From the NCBI GenBank assembly GCA_023807065.1, contig JAJJLU010000335.1:1-64000 (forward strand): a stretch of 64,000 nt of DNA. Direction: 5' to 3'. This DNA is from Isotricha intestinalis (taxonomy: Eukaryota > Ciliophora > Litostomatea > Vestibuliferida > Isotrichidae). Below the pieces are notes generated by a model, which saw only the letters and a program-made list of their open reading frames with translations, was not told the DNA's origin and searched no databases. Made by a program: the position numbers and the translations under genes. Shown here piece after piece: positions 40,879 through 50,686 of this stretch (the first letter of the stretch is position 1; each line of letters starts with the position of its first letter).

Positions 40879-42225
40879 TCAATTTATTGTACTGTCATTT
40901 AATTCATTTGATGGAACTAAATGCAGGGATGAAGAAGAATTTTGCTCTGATATAGGATTCATATATTTTTTATATGCAAATATAATAAATATTATCAATA
41001 AAGAAATAAAAATAATCGAAATAGAAAATAAAATAATATTTCCATAAAGAAAAAAAAATGGCATTTGCTTTTTAATATATACAATTTCTGAAAATTCAGT
41101 ATAAAATCTAATTTTATTCTCTCCAATATCAAATAATGTATGAAAAATGTGAAAAAAAGGCATTCCAAGAATAATATTATAATCTTTACTAAATTTAAAT
41201 TTTGAAATATAAAAATTGAAAGGAGTATAGGTAAAAATTTTATGTAATGGAAAATTATAAGTATAATATCCAAAAACTAAACTAATATTACTAATATTAT
41301 CAATATTATTGCATATAATAGTATCTTGTAAAGGTTTACATTTTTGTTCATTTAATTTATTAGAAATATAAGATTGATATATATCAGGAAAAATCAGAAA
41401 ATTTGTTCCTGTATCAAATATTATATCAGGGAAATCTTTTCTACAATTAGAATTTACACTAAAATTTTTAACATCTCCAAAAACAAAACATTGTAATTTA
41501 GCACTCCAAATATATTTATATGGAGAATTTTCATTTGTTTCACAAAAACCAGTATTATTTTTTTGAAAATCCTCATGTATCCCTCCAAGATATAATTTAA
41601 TTTCATTTGAACTTGAAATGGTTTTAACAGAAAAAACAGTTTTCTCAATTTCTTTTTGATTAAATAATTCATTGATAAAATTTAATTCTCTACTATAAGG
41701 ATAATATCTTGGAGCTCCGATAATACCATCAAGATCATTACTTGGAAAATCAGTATAATTAGCAACACCAAAAGTAAAATTAAATTTAACATTTTGAAAA
41801 TTAACTACATCATAACCATAAAATCCTTTTGAAGCTCCTGAACCATATTTCCAACTAAAACCTTCATTTAAATTTTTAAATGATGTTGATTTATCTTTGT
41901 CAAAATGATGTTTTAAAGTATGTTTATCTTCACTATTTTTTCCAGGAACCCAAAGAGCGATTGAACCTGTATCAAATACTACATTAAATATTTGAGGTGG
42001 AGTTCCTATTGTTATCTGAATATATACTAATGAATTTGCTGATACATATAAATCTTCTTTTATTTGTAAATTCCTTAGATTGAATGCTTTTATTAAGTTT
42101 TTTTTTTTTATTTTTGTATTTGGAGTTTTGTAATTTATGTTTATTTGAGATAAAGGGATCTCTATTAAAGATGTTATTTGATTAACTAATGGAATTATGT
42201 AAAAAATGAATTTTGGAATTTTCAT
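40879..42225 (-). CDS. Pepsin-family aspartic protease with C-terminal membrane anchor
   Basis: 448 residues. It has an N-terminal signal peptide, a short pro-segment with 'LSQININ', then a two-lobed A1 domain. Active sites are D85 in 'VVFDTGSIALWVPG' and D271 in 'PDIIFDTGTNFLIFP'. Around residue 395-420 is a strong membrane span followed by 'YKKYMNPISEQNSSSS'. This type-I topology resembles BACE/plasmepsin-V-like enzymes. Both Asp motifs are complete, so it should be active in the secretory or digestive vacuole system. A related gene at 46100 has lost them. It ends in TGA. Confidence 0.9.
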   Translation of the reverse strand: MKIPKFIFYIIPLVNQITSLIEIPLSQININYKTPNTKIKKKNLIKAFNLRNLQIKEDLYVSANSLVYIQITIGTPPQIFNVVFDTGSIALWVPGKNSEDKHTLKHHFDKDKSTSFKNLNEGFSWKYGSGASKGFYGYDVVNFQNVKFNFTFGVANYTDFPSNDLDGIIGAPRYYPYSRELNFINELFNQKEIEKTVFSVKTISSSNEIKLYLGGIHEDFQKNNTGFCETNENSPYKYIWSAKLQCFVFGDVKNFSVNSNCRKDFPDIIFDTGTNFLIFPDIYQSYISNKLNEQKCKPLQDTIICNNIDNISNISLVFGYYTYNFPLHKIFTYTPFNFYISKFKFSKDYNIILGMPFFHIFHTLFDIGENKIRFYTEFSEIVYIKKQMPFFFLYGNIILFSISIIFISLLIIFIIFAYKKYMNPISEQNSSSSLHLVPSNELNDSTIN

Positions 42226-42789
42226 TTTTCTCTCAAATATTTTTAATTTTTATTTTAAATTAAAATTGAAATAATGTATTTGAGATTATTTTTTAACCTC
42301 AAGATGCTTTAATTATTTTTTATTATATAAAAAATTAAAATTTATTTTATCTCATTATTTAAATTATTTTTATTTTTTAAAAATATTATTTTATTTATTT
42401 TATTTAAGTAACTGAAAAATTAATCTTAGATTTAAAAAAAATTCTAGAATAATCTTTCTTTGAAAAATATCCCTTTTTCAAGAAATTTATACCATCAAAT
42501 TTCTAAGTTTCCTTATATTTTCAATTATTCCAGACTTTTAAAAAATATCTTTAAAAAAAATTAATAATATATTAATATTTTTTTAAATAACTGACATTTG
42601 GTTTTTTCACTTTAAAATACATAAAAAAGTCAAAAAAAAAGCATGTAAGGCATAATGACATTCCCTGAGAAATTAATTAACTTTTAAAAAATTAATATTT
42701 ATCATATAATATTCTTATAATCTATGATAAAATTATTTTAAATATTACCTTTTATTTAAAGCCAATTAAATAATTATCAAATATAAAAT
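42226..42789. other. Intergenic spacer between divergent genes
   Basis: 564 bases, two promoters expected. Slightly GC-richer patch near 42640-42672 (GCATGTAAGGCATAATGACA). I could not match it to a tRNA, snRNA or snoRNA. Confidence 0.45.
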
Positions 42790-44028
42790 ATGTCACTAAA
42801 ATTAAAAAAGGGATTAACTATTTCAATTGAAGAAAGTGATGAAGAAGATGAAAATGAGGAACTTCAAGAAGAAATAATAGTTTTTAATGAAGTTCAAAAT
42901 TTAAAATTAAACTCAATTCCATTAACAAATAAGGAAATAATAGAAGATATAAATGAAAGAAATAATTTATTTTCAAAAAATAATTCATATTTAAATGATC
43001 TTCTATGTTATATGGAAGGAGAAAATTTTAAAAATGACATTTCCTATAAATATATAACAGAAAATAGAGATATAAATTCAATATCAAAAAGTATATTTAT
43101 ATCAAATGAAAATATAAAATTTGAAAATACTTTTCGTAACCGTAATTTTGAAAATGAATTTAAATTAATAAAATTAATAACTGACAGTTCAAATCATAAA
43201 TTACAACAAATAGATATAGAAAAATCATTAAAAAGAAATAATAATAGATACTCAGATATTCTTCCTTATGAATTTAATGTTGTTCCTTTTCAAAATTCAA
43301 AAAATTTTGAAAAAAATAATCAAAAAGATTGGTATATTAATGCAAGTTATATTAATGGTCCTTTTGTAAATGATGAAAAATGTTTTATTGCTGCTCAAGC
43401 TCCAGTTAAAAATACAATAAATAAATTTTACAAAATGTTATTTAACAATGACGTAAAATTAATTATAATGTTATGTTCATTTGAAGAATATGGTAGAAAA
43501 AAATGTGAATATTATTTACCAAATGAATTAAATAAAGAATTAATTTTAGAAAATGATTTAACAGTAAAAATAACAAATGTAGAATTCATTATAGATAATT
43601 GCTTAATTAAAAGAGAAATTCAATTAAAATTAAATAATGAAATAAAAACTTTATATCATTTACAAATGTTAAATTGGCCTGATTATTCAAAACCAGATGA
43701 AAATAAAGGTTATAAAACAATAAATTATTTAATTCATTATATTGCTGAATCAAGAGAATTATTTCCAAAAAGTCCAGTTTTAATTCATTGTTCTGCAGGA
43801 ACTGGAAGAACAGGGACTTTAATTGCTATATTTAATTTAATAAAATGTATTTCTTTTTTTAATGGAGTTAATTATGATAAAGATGTTAAGCCTTTTATTT
43901 CTGTTTTTAATATGGTTAGAAAATTAAGAGAACAAAGAAAAGGAATGGTTAGTTGTTGGGAACAATATAAATTTATTTATCAATTTGTATTTCTTTGGAT
44001 TCAAAGGGATTTATTTCATTCAAATTAA
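42790..44028 (+). CDS. Classical protein tyrosine phosphatase
   Basis: 412 residues. A disordered acidic N-terminus (EESDEEDENEELQEE) precedes a PTP domain with the family order: 'WYINASYINGPF', 'IAAQAPVKNT', the WPD loop W296-P297-D298 in 'LNWPDYSKP', and the P-loop 'IHCSAGTGRTGT' with C334 and R340. A Q-loop-like 'RKLREQRKGMVSCWEQYKF' follows. All catalytic residues are present. It is cytosolic, with no targeting signal. The substrate is unknown, but tyrosine phosphorylation in ciliates is thought to be limited, which makes it interesting. It ends in TAA. Confidence 0.93.
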   Translation: MSLKLKKGLTISIEESDEEDENEELQEEIIVFNEVQNLKLNSIPLTNKEIIEDINERNNLFSKNNSYLNDLLCYMEGENFKNDISYKYITENRDINSISKSIFISNENIKFENTFRNRNFENEFKLIKLITDSSNHKLQQIDIEKSLKRNNNRYSDILPYEFNVVPFQNSKNFEKNNQKDWYINASYINGPFVNDEKCFIAAQAPVKNTINKFYKMLFNNDVKLIIMLCSFEEYGRKKCEYYLPNELNKELILENDLTVKITNVEFIIDNCLIKREIQLKLNNEIKTLYHLQMLNWPDYSKPDENKGYKTINYLIHYIAESRELFPKSPVLIHCSAGTGRTGTLIAIFNLIKCISFFNGVNYDKDVKPFISVFNMVRKLREQRKGMVSCWEQYKFIYQFVFLWIQRDLFHSN

Positions 44029-44847
44029 AAAAATTTTCAATTTGTACTATTATGGAAAAATATGTAGGTAAATGTCATTTAATTTTAATTATTATATTTA
44101 TATATTATTATAGATTAAAATTATTTTACTTTAATAAAACAAATAAAAATTATAAGATATATTTAAAAAAAAGAAAAAGAAATAATAAAAATGAAATATT
44201 GTTAACTCATTGAGAATAAGACAATAAATTGAAAAATTAAGACATTGATTTATTTAAACAATTATTTGTTTTTTTTATATATATTTTTAAAAGAATTCTT
44301 TCCTTTTTTTTATTAATGTATTTGAGAGACATTTTTATATTATTCCATTTTCTCATAGATTTTGAAAATGTTCTTTTTAATTTTTATTTTACATTATTTG
44401 ACCACATAAATCACTTTTAACTTTATCTTCACAATAAAGTAATTCATGATTTTTCTTTTTGATATAAATTAATTAGTTTAGAACAATATAATAACTATAA
44501 ATAAAATTATAATCTATACATTTAATTTTATTTTTGGAAAAAAATATTAAACATTTTTAGGAAATAAAAATGATAATTATGATATAAATATTGAAAAATA
44601 ATAATAAAAAATAATGATTTCATTATTACATTCCCTTAGAATAATTGTTTAATAAATAATAAAAATATAAATATGAATATAATGCTTATCACATTTAAAA
44701 ATCTAAATTTATTTATCAATTTCAAAAGAACGGATTATGATATATTTGGAGAAAATGGAAAATAAATTAAATATATAAAATGTTTATTGAATTAATTAAA
44801 ATATTTTTTTAATTTTCAATTTAATTAGATTTATATAATCCAAATAA
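44029..44847. other. Intergenic region with one weak ORF
   Basis: About 820 bases. It holds a possible 53-codon ORF at 44052-44213 and otherwise nothing recognisable. Confidence 0.45.
44052..44213 (+). CDS. Short single-span membrane peptide, doubtful
   Basis: From ATG at 44052 to TGA: 'MEKYVGKCHLILIIIFIYYY' and then a basic tail. One hydrophobic helix with a Lys-rich cytosolic end is a plausible small membrane protein, but composition alone can create this in AT-rich DNA. GTAAATGTC... to ...TTATAG inside it also looks like an intron, but splicing it leads straight to a stop. Confidence 0.22.
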   Translation: MEKYVGKCHLILIIIFIYYYRLKLFYFNKTNKNYKIYLKKRKRNNKNEILLTH

Positions 44848-45441
44848 ATGAAGGTTATTAAAGAAATTTCAATATTAATAATCACTACAATCCTTACTTT
44901 ATCAAGTGAACAAAATATTGCATGTGAAAGCGAAACTCCATCTAATTTATCTGATTGTTCAAAGTATGATTCCCCGGGAATGTATGGGGATTTATGTTGT
45001 TTTTATAAAAGAGAAAGTACAACAGAAGGAAGTAAATGTGTTTCAGTACCATATAGTGCATATTTGAATTATGTTCAATATGATACTTTAAATGGTACCT
45101 TATATAAAGTTCAATGTAATTATGAAAATAAACGATATAATAAAGCTGCTGCTGTATTAACTAAATGTGGTGAAGATATTAAAAATCCTAGTATGAAGAA
45201 ATGTAAGGGTTATAGTAGTTATGTTGATTCTTGCTGTTATTATAATGGAGATGTTAGTGATAATGAATATGGTGAATTATTTCCGAAAGAAACTGAAAGA
45301 GGATGCTATTGGTTAGGGGCTAAATACAGAGGAAAAATTTCTTGGGGAGGAATGCATTTAAATTGTGTTTCTACATTTTTAAATTTGGAAAGATGGAGTT
45401 TTCTTATTTTTACTTTTACTGTTTTAAATGTTCTTTTTTAA
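44848..45441 (+). CDS. Cys-rich surface protein, probably GPI-anchored
   Basis: 197 residues. It has a signal peptide (about 1-20), a Cys-rich ectodomain with two related units, one containing 'DLCCFYKR' and the other 'DSCCYYNG', and a hydrophobic C-terminus with no polar residues after it. That ending fits a GPI-attachment signal. About twelve Cys imply multiple disulfides. Similar Cys-rich anchored proteins are common on ciliate surfaces, some as immobilisation antigens; I do not claim it is one. It ends in TAA. Confidence 0.72.
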   Translation: MKVIKEISILIITTILTLSSEQNIACESETPSNLSDCSKYDSPGMYGDLCCFYKRESTTEGSKCVSVPYSAYLNYVQYDTLNGTLYKVQCNYENKRYNKAAAVLTKCGEDIKNPSMKKCKGYSSYVDSCCYYNGDVSDNEYGELFPKETERGCYWLGAKYRGKISWGGMHLNCVSTFLNLERWSFLIFTFTVLNVLF

Positions 45442-46099
45442 AAAAGATTATTTAGTTTTTTTTTAAGACTAATATAATTTAATCTTTATTTTTTAATCAC
45501 TAAAAAAGAGAAGAAAAAATTTTAAATAATTAAATGTAAATAAAATGTGTAAAAATGATGATAAAAAAAGAAATAAGTGAATAAAAAACTGAAAGATAAT
45601 AACATCAGATTATATAGGAGAATACAATAATTAAAAGTATTTCGTTCATTTAGAAAGTCAATCAATAATTAAAAGATAAATTTATTAAAGGTTTTTTGAA
45701 AAACATAACAAAAAAAATAAATGATTTAAATCATATTATATATACAAACATTAGTCTTTTTTATTATTAAATAAAATTATTTGAACTTTATTTTTCTGTT
45801 TATATATTCATAATACTTTTTTCTGTTTTCTAATATTAAATCTATATAATTGATTAAGTAAGTTCTTACCTAATATAATCTTAAATATTTTTAATAAAAA
45901 AGAAAACTATACCTTTTGTAGAAAGGATAAATATTATAAAGAAATGAATATATATAAAGTTGTTCATAAATTAATTTAAAATCAAATAAAAAAAAGTTTA
46001 AAAAATATATTATAATTATAAGTTTTAATTAAGGTATATTTTTTCAAAAAAATAATTTATATATATATCAATTTATTTTAAATTTCTGTTTAATAAGAG
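45442..46099. other. Intergenic spacer between convergent genes
   Basis: 658 bases. A short patch at about 45918-45932 (CCTTTTGTAGAAAGG) can form a small hairpin. No gene or RNA family is recognised. Confidence 0.45.
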
Positions 46100-47368
46100 T
46101 TATTCCTTAATTAAATATTCATAATTTTCATCAATTTCATTATTTCTAATTTTTCTCCTTCCTTTTCGTAAATAATTTAAATAAATATATATTAACATTG
46201 AAAGTAAAATTAATAAAAAAATAAAGATAACATAGAAAATTATTAAAGAAATTTTACTATTATTTGAAGGATGATAAAATCCAATAACTTTATTTTCTTG
46301 ATCAAAAACAATAGTATATTTTCTCAAAAAAAGATCTCCTAAAGTCCATAAATCATTATAATATGTTTTAAAACAAATCAAAAAAAAATATTTATTCTTA
46401 GATTTAAGAAATAATTCCTTATAAGTTAATTCAAAAGTATAATTCCAAATTTTATGTGTTAATTTTATAATAGGAAATTTTTTAATATCAATATCATCAT
46501 CACAAACATAAAATAGAGTACCAGTATCATTTTTATCAATTTGACATTTATTTTGATCTAGATAATCTTTAAAGAAATATTGTGAACAATCTTGAAAGAA
46601 ACTGTTACTTCCTATGAGAAAAGAGAATTCTGTTCTAAAAACAAAAGTTACAATTTCTTTTTTAATTAATTTATCACCAAAATAGAAATTATCAAATTTA
46701 GTTGACCAAAGGGGAAATCCTTGATATTCATCAGCTTTAACTAATCTTAAATTTTCTTTTTGAAACATTTTATTATGATATTCATGAGGATATTTCCCAA
46801 TTACAAATTCTCCTTCATCATCTTTTTTATATAAAAAATAATATATTTTATTATCTATTACTTTTTTATTTTTTAATTGAGATACAAAACTTGAATTAGA
46901 AACTATTAAATTTGGAGCATGCTTAAGACCAATAACTCCTGGTTTAAAATCTTCATATATATGATTACTTGCTAAAATAAATTGAAAATCATTTAATTTT
47001 ATTTCTTTATTTTTTTCATTTTTAATTAGTAAAGTTTCAGAAGAAAAATTTCCAAAGCCAAAAAATTCTTTATCAAAAGATCTATTTGGTTGTAATTGTT
47101 TATATGATGAGGAATCTAATTTATGATATAATTTATTCTCTTCTGATGAAAAGTAAAAACTTGATTGATCAAAATTTAAATAAGTAGGAATAATTTGAGG
47201 AGGAGTTCCTATTGAAATATTTATGTAAATTCTTTTTGAAAAGTAATTATATATATTTTGATGATATGTATGATTATATTCAGTAGTATTTTTTTTAAAG
47301 GGAAAAACTATTGTAGATACAATATATAAATATTGAAAATTTAAAATGAAGAAAAATAATAATTTCAT
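46100..47368 (-). CDS. Pepsin-like protein with degenerate active site (probable pseudoprotease)
   Basis: 422 residues. It has a signal peptide, an A1-like fold and a C-terminal membrane span (about 380-405), the same layout as the gene at 40879. The conserved 'YINISIGTPPQ' strand is present. The first active motif reads F66-D67-Q68-S69 instead of DTGS, and the second reads F244-R245-T246-E247 where FDTG is expected. The second catalytic Asp is therefore Arg, and the fold should not cleave peptides. It may bind ligands or act as a regulator. The gene has no stops or frameshifts, so it is maintained rather than decaying. It ends in TAA. Confidence 0.82.
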   Translation of the reverse strand: MKLLFFFILNFQYLYIVSTIVFPFKKNTTEYNHTYHQNIYNYFSKRIYINISIGTPPQIIPTYLNFDQSSFYFSSEENKLYHKLDSSSYKQLQPNRSFDKEFFGFGNFSSETLLIKNEKNKEIKLNDFQFILASNHIYEDFKPGVIGLKHAPNLIVSNSSFVSQLKNKKVIDNKIYYFLYKKDDEGEFVIGKYPHEYHNKMFQKENLRLVKADEYQGFPLWSTKFDNFYFGDKLIKKEIVTFVFRTEFSFLIGSNSFFQDCSQYFFKDYLDQNKCQIDKNDTGTLFYVCDDDIDIKKFPIIKLTHKIWNYTFELTYKELFLKSKNKYFFLICFKTYYNDLWTLGDLFLRKYTIVFDQENKVIGFYHPSNNSKISLIIFYVIFIFLLILLSMLIYIYLNYLRKGRRKIRNNEIDENYEYLIKE

Positions 47369-47444
47369 ATTATTTTTAAATAAAGAAAGTATATTTTAGT
47401 ATTTAAAAAAATAATATTTTATTAAAAAAGATTAAAAAAATTTA

Positions 47445-49070
47445 TTAGGCTCCACTTCCTTCACTTTGTGAAAGCATTGGATTATAAACTTGATTTATAC
47501 TTAAATTATTTTTTTCTTCGGGTTTTAATTTTTCAATAATTTTTTCAATATTCTTATTAGCGATTTTACATTGTTCTTTATAATATTTTTTTTTCTTTAA
47601 AACTTCATTATATTTCTTCAATAAATCTTTATAAGAACTGTCAACTTTAGTAGTACCACTAAAACCTTCTTTTTTCAATGTTTTAATATAATCATTTAAA
47701 TTTTCAATTTGTTTATTTTTTTCATTTAAATTATTCTTTAATTCAATATCTTTCCTACAAATATCTCTATATTTCCCTTCAATATCTTCATATTCTCTTT
47801 GATAATTTGAAGCAGCTCTAACTTTATTTTCATAATCACTCCGAATGAATTCTAATTCTTGTAAAATATCATTTACTCTTTGATTTAACATTTTATTTTC
47901 TTCATTTGCTAAATGATAATCTCTTTGAGCAGAATGAAGATCAATTGAGGCTTTTTCATAATAATCTTTATAATTAGATTTAACATTCTTTAATTGAGAA
48001 GATAAATCATCAATTTGTCTTCTATAATTATCATTATTTTCTTTTTGTCTAAATAAAGTATCTTTCATTTCTTTTTCATTATTTTCCAAACTATTCATTA
48101 TTTCTCTATCTCTATTTTGAATTAAAGTTCTTAACATACTTACTTCATTACTTAAATCTTGAAATTCTGCTTCATAATCATTTAATCGTTTTATTAAAAT
48201 AAATTTTTCATTTGTTATATCTTTTACTTCTATATCTTTTGAATTTAAGTAATTATTTAATTTTTCGATTTCATTTTTCATACTTTCTAAAAGTTCTTTA
48301 TTTTTTTCATTTTCAGCGGTTAACATTTGATTCATAAATTTTTCTTTATCTACATTATTTAAATTTATCATATTTAATTCATTTTTTTCAATTACTAAAG
48401 ATTCTTTTTCTTTTCTTAATTTTTCTATTTCAGCATTTAATTCTTTTATTTCATGTCTTGTTTGGTCTAATTCATTTTTCATTTCTTTAAATATATCTTT
48501 ATCAACATTTGAACTTGATTTTTCATTTTGAATTTGAAATTTATTTAATAAATTATTTGTTTCATTTTTATGTACTTCTTTTAAAGTATTTAATTCTCTC
48601 ATTGCATCATTTTTAAAATTTTCATGTTCAGAATTTAATAATTCATATTTTCTTTTCAATTCATTAATAGTATTTTGTTGATCATCTAAATCATTATCTT
48701 TTTGAAGAAGAAGTTGTTTATATTTTATTTCTATTTCATTTTGAATTTTATTTCTTTGTCCTTCAGGATTGTATGCAGATAATTTTGATATTTGCTCTTT
48801 ATATATTTCTTCTTTTTTATAATTTTCTGATTTTATTCTAGATATTTCATTTTCATAAATTTTTTCTTTATTTTCTAATTCATTTCTTAATTCTATTAAT
48901 TTTGAATTCTCTTCATTAATTTGTTTTCTGAGAGTTTCATTCATTTTTTTTAAATCTTCATTCAACCTTTTTGAAGATGATATTTCTATTTCTTTTTGTT
49001 GTATTATATTTTCTAAATTTGATATTTTTTGTTTATATTCTAATATTTCTTCAAAGTTTGATTGAGACAT
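47445..49070 (-). CDS. Coiled-coil protein
   Basis: 541 residues, almost continuous coiled coil from about 5 to 500 ('MSQSNFEEILEYKQKISNL' at the N-terminus). Proline is rare, and only the C-terminal 'YNPMLSQSEGSGA' tail looks flexible. It is likely a structural filament or ciliary protein, without a recognised family. It lies 76 bases upstream of the pseudoprotease gene on the same strand. It ends in TAA. Confidence 0.78.
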   Translation of the reverse strand: MSQSNFEEILEYKQKISNLENIIQQKEIEISSSKRLNEDLKKMNETLRKQINEENSKLIELRNELENKEKIYENEISRIKSENYKKEEIYKEQISKLSAYNPEGQRNKIQNEIEIKYKQLLLQKDNDLDDQQNTINELKRKYELLNSEHENFKNDAMRELNTLKEVHKNETNNLLNKFQIQNEKSSSNVDKDIFKEMKNELDQTRHEIKELNAEIEKLRKEKESLVIEKNELNMINLNNVDKEKFMNQMLTAENEKNKELLESMKNEIEKLNNYLNSKDIEVKDITNEKFILIKRLNDYEAEFQDLSNEVSMLRTLIQNRDREIMNSLENNEKEMKDTLFRQKENNDNYRRQIDDLSSQLKNVKSNYKDYYEKASIDLHSAQRDYHLANEENKMLNQRVNDILQELEFIRSDYENKVRAASNYQREYEDIEGKYRDICRKDIELKNNLNEKNKQIENLNDYIKTLKKEGFSGTTKVDSSYKDLLKKYNEVLKKKKYYKEQCKIANKNIEKIIEKLKPEEKNNLSINQVYNPMLSQSEGSGA

Positions 49071-49802
49071 TTTTTTTATATATTATTTCCAAACAATAAT
49101 TTTTTCAGATTCAATAATTTATAATTTTTTAATAAGAAAAAAAATTCATAAAAATGTTTCAACTGAAAATTATTTATGGTAATAAATCTTCCATTGTAAT
49201 CAAATGTTTTAGCACATAATAAATATATCACAAAAGAAACACAAAAAACTAATAAGATAAAAGAGTATAAATAATATAACTATTAAATAATAAAAAATTT
49301 ATCAAAAATAATATACCTAATTATAATTTCAATATATCATAAGGATAAAAAAGATTAAAAAATATATTAAGAGGAATAAGTTAATTTTAAAAGCTGAAAA
49401 TTATAAAAAATCCAAAAATATCTTAAATTAATGGAGTTATTAATTTATATATAATAAATTAAATTATTTAAAAATAAAATTTTAAATAAAAAAAATTGAT
49501 TTACAAATTAATTTAAATGTTTAATGAAAATAATGAATAAAAATATATAAATAATTCTTTTTTGATTTAAATTGAAAACTCAATATATTAAGCAATATAT
49601 ATTTTATTTATCATAATGAAGGATTTTCAATGTTTTTTAACTTTGTTTGATTTTAACTCAATAGTTACCCCTTTTTTTCTTTTAGATTTTGAATTAATGG
49701 ATTATTTTTACACTAAATATTAATTAATTAAAATATATAATTATTTTTAAAAATATTTTTAAATATTCAAAATTATTTCAATTTTATCAAATTTTTCTAA
49801 AA
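49071..49802. other. Intergenic spacer between divergent genes
   Basis: 732 bases with two promoters expected. A GC-richer patch near 49655-49685 (AACTCAATAGTTACCCC) stands out slightly. No RNA gene is recognised. Confidence 0.45.
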
Positions 49803-50540
49803 ATGAATAAATTTGTTCTTGCTACATGTAAATTAAATAATTCTTTTGTTTTTGCAGAAGAAAAAATTATTGAATTATTTATTAAAAACAATAATGATTT
49901 CATTTTTGAAAAGATATATACTCAATTAAATAATACTTCTAAATTATTTAAAGAATATCCCATATTATATTATAATGGTAGAATATTTGAAACAAAAAAA
50001 ATATTAAAATTTTTTTTTGAATTATTATTTGGATATATAAACTTTGAACATTTCGAATATTTATTAATTTTCTTATATAATGAATTTAGATATTTATATA
50101 AAGATAATTTATTAGGATTAACATCAAAATATATTTTAATCAATGAAAAAAGGAATATTGATATTATAAAGATATTAAATGATTATATTGAATTTTATAA
50201 AGATAAAAAAGAAAAAGTTTTCATTTATAATATAATTTTTTATTTTATTGAAGAATATCTTGTCTTTCAAAAAGGAAAAGAAAATGAAATTTTAATCGAA
50301 TTAAAAAGACTTTTAAAATTAAATGCTGAAGAAATTAAAAATACATATAAAATATCAAATGAAACTTTAATAGAAGAAATAAGTGATAAATATTGTATAA
50401 AAAATCCTTTAAATAAAGATGAAATATTTATTGACCCTGATGAAATTGCTTCAAAGAATAATTGGAAAAATAATATTTTTTCATTAGGATTATTTTTAGG
50501 TTTTACTTCGATATTTTATTTAATTTCTTTAAAAAAATAA
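49803..50540 (+). CDS. Tail-anchored helical protein, unknown
   Basis: 245 residues. Mostly helical with many Phe/Tyr/Ile, including 'IIFYFIEEYLVFQKG'. A C-terminal hydrophobic segment (about 224-243, 'NIFSLGLFLGFTSIFYLISL') ends two Lys before the stop, the signature of a tail-anchored membrane protein. A conserved-looking acidic loop 'NKDEIFIDPDEIASKNNW' precedes it. ER, mitochondrial or peroxisomal outer membrane are possible. No family is recognised. It is convergent with the PAP2-like gene and ends in TAA. Confidence 0.68.
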   Translation: MNKFVLATCKLNNSFVFAEEKIIELFIKNNNDFIFEKIYTQLNNTSKLFKEYPILYYNGRIFETKKILKFFFELLFGYINFEHFEYLLIFLYNEFRYLYKDNLLGLTSKYILINEKRNIDIIKILNDYIEFYKDKKEKVFIYNIIFYFIEEYLVFQKGKENEILIELKRLLKLNAEEIKNTYKISNETLIEEISDKYCIKNPLNKDEIFIDPDEIASKNNWKNNIFSLGLFLGFTSIFYLISLKK

Positions 50541-50686
50541 TTTAAACAAAGAATTGAAATTAAAATATAAACGCTGTTGAGAATAACAAATATTTATGAT
50601 ATTTTTCTCATATTCTTTCTTTTTTATAATTAGAAAGTTATTAATTTACTTTTTTTTAATTAAATTAAATAAGATTTAATATTCAA

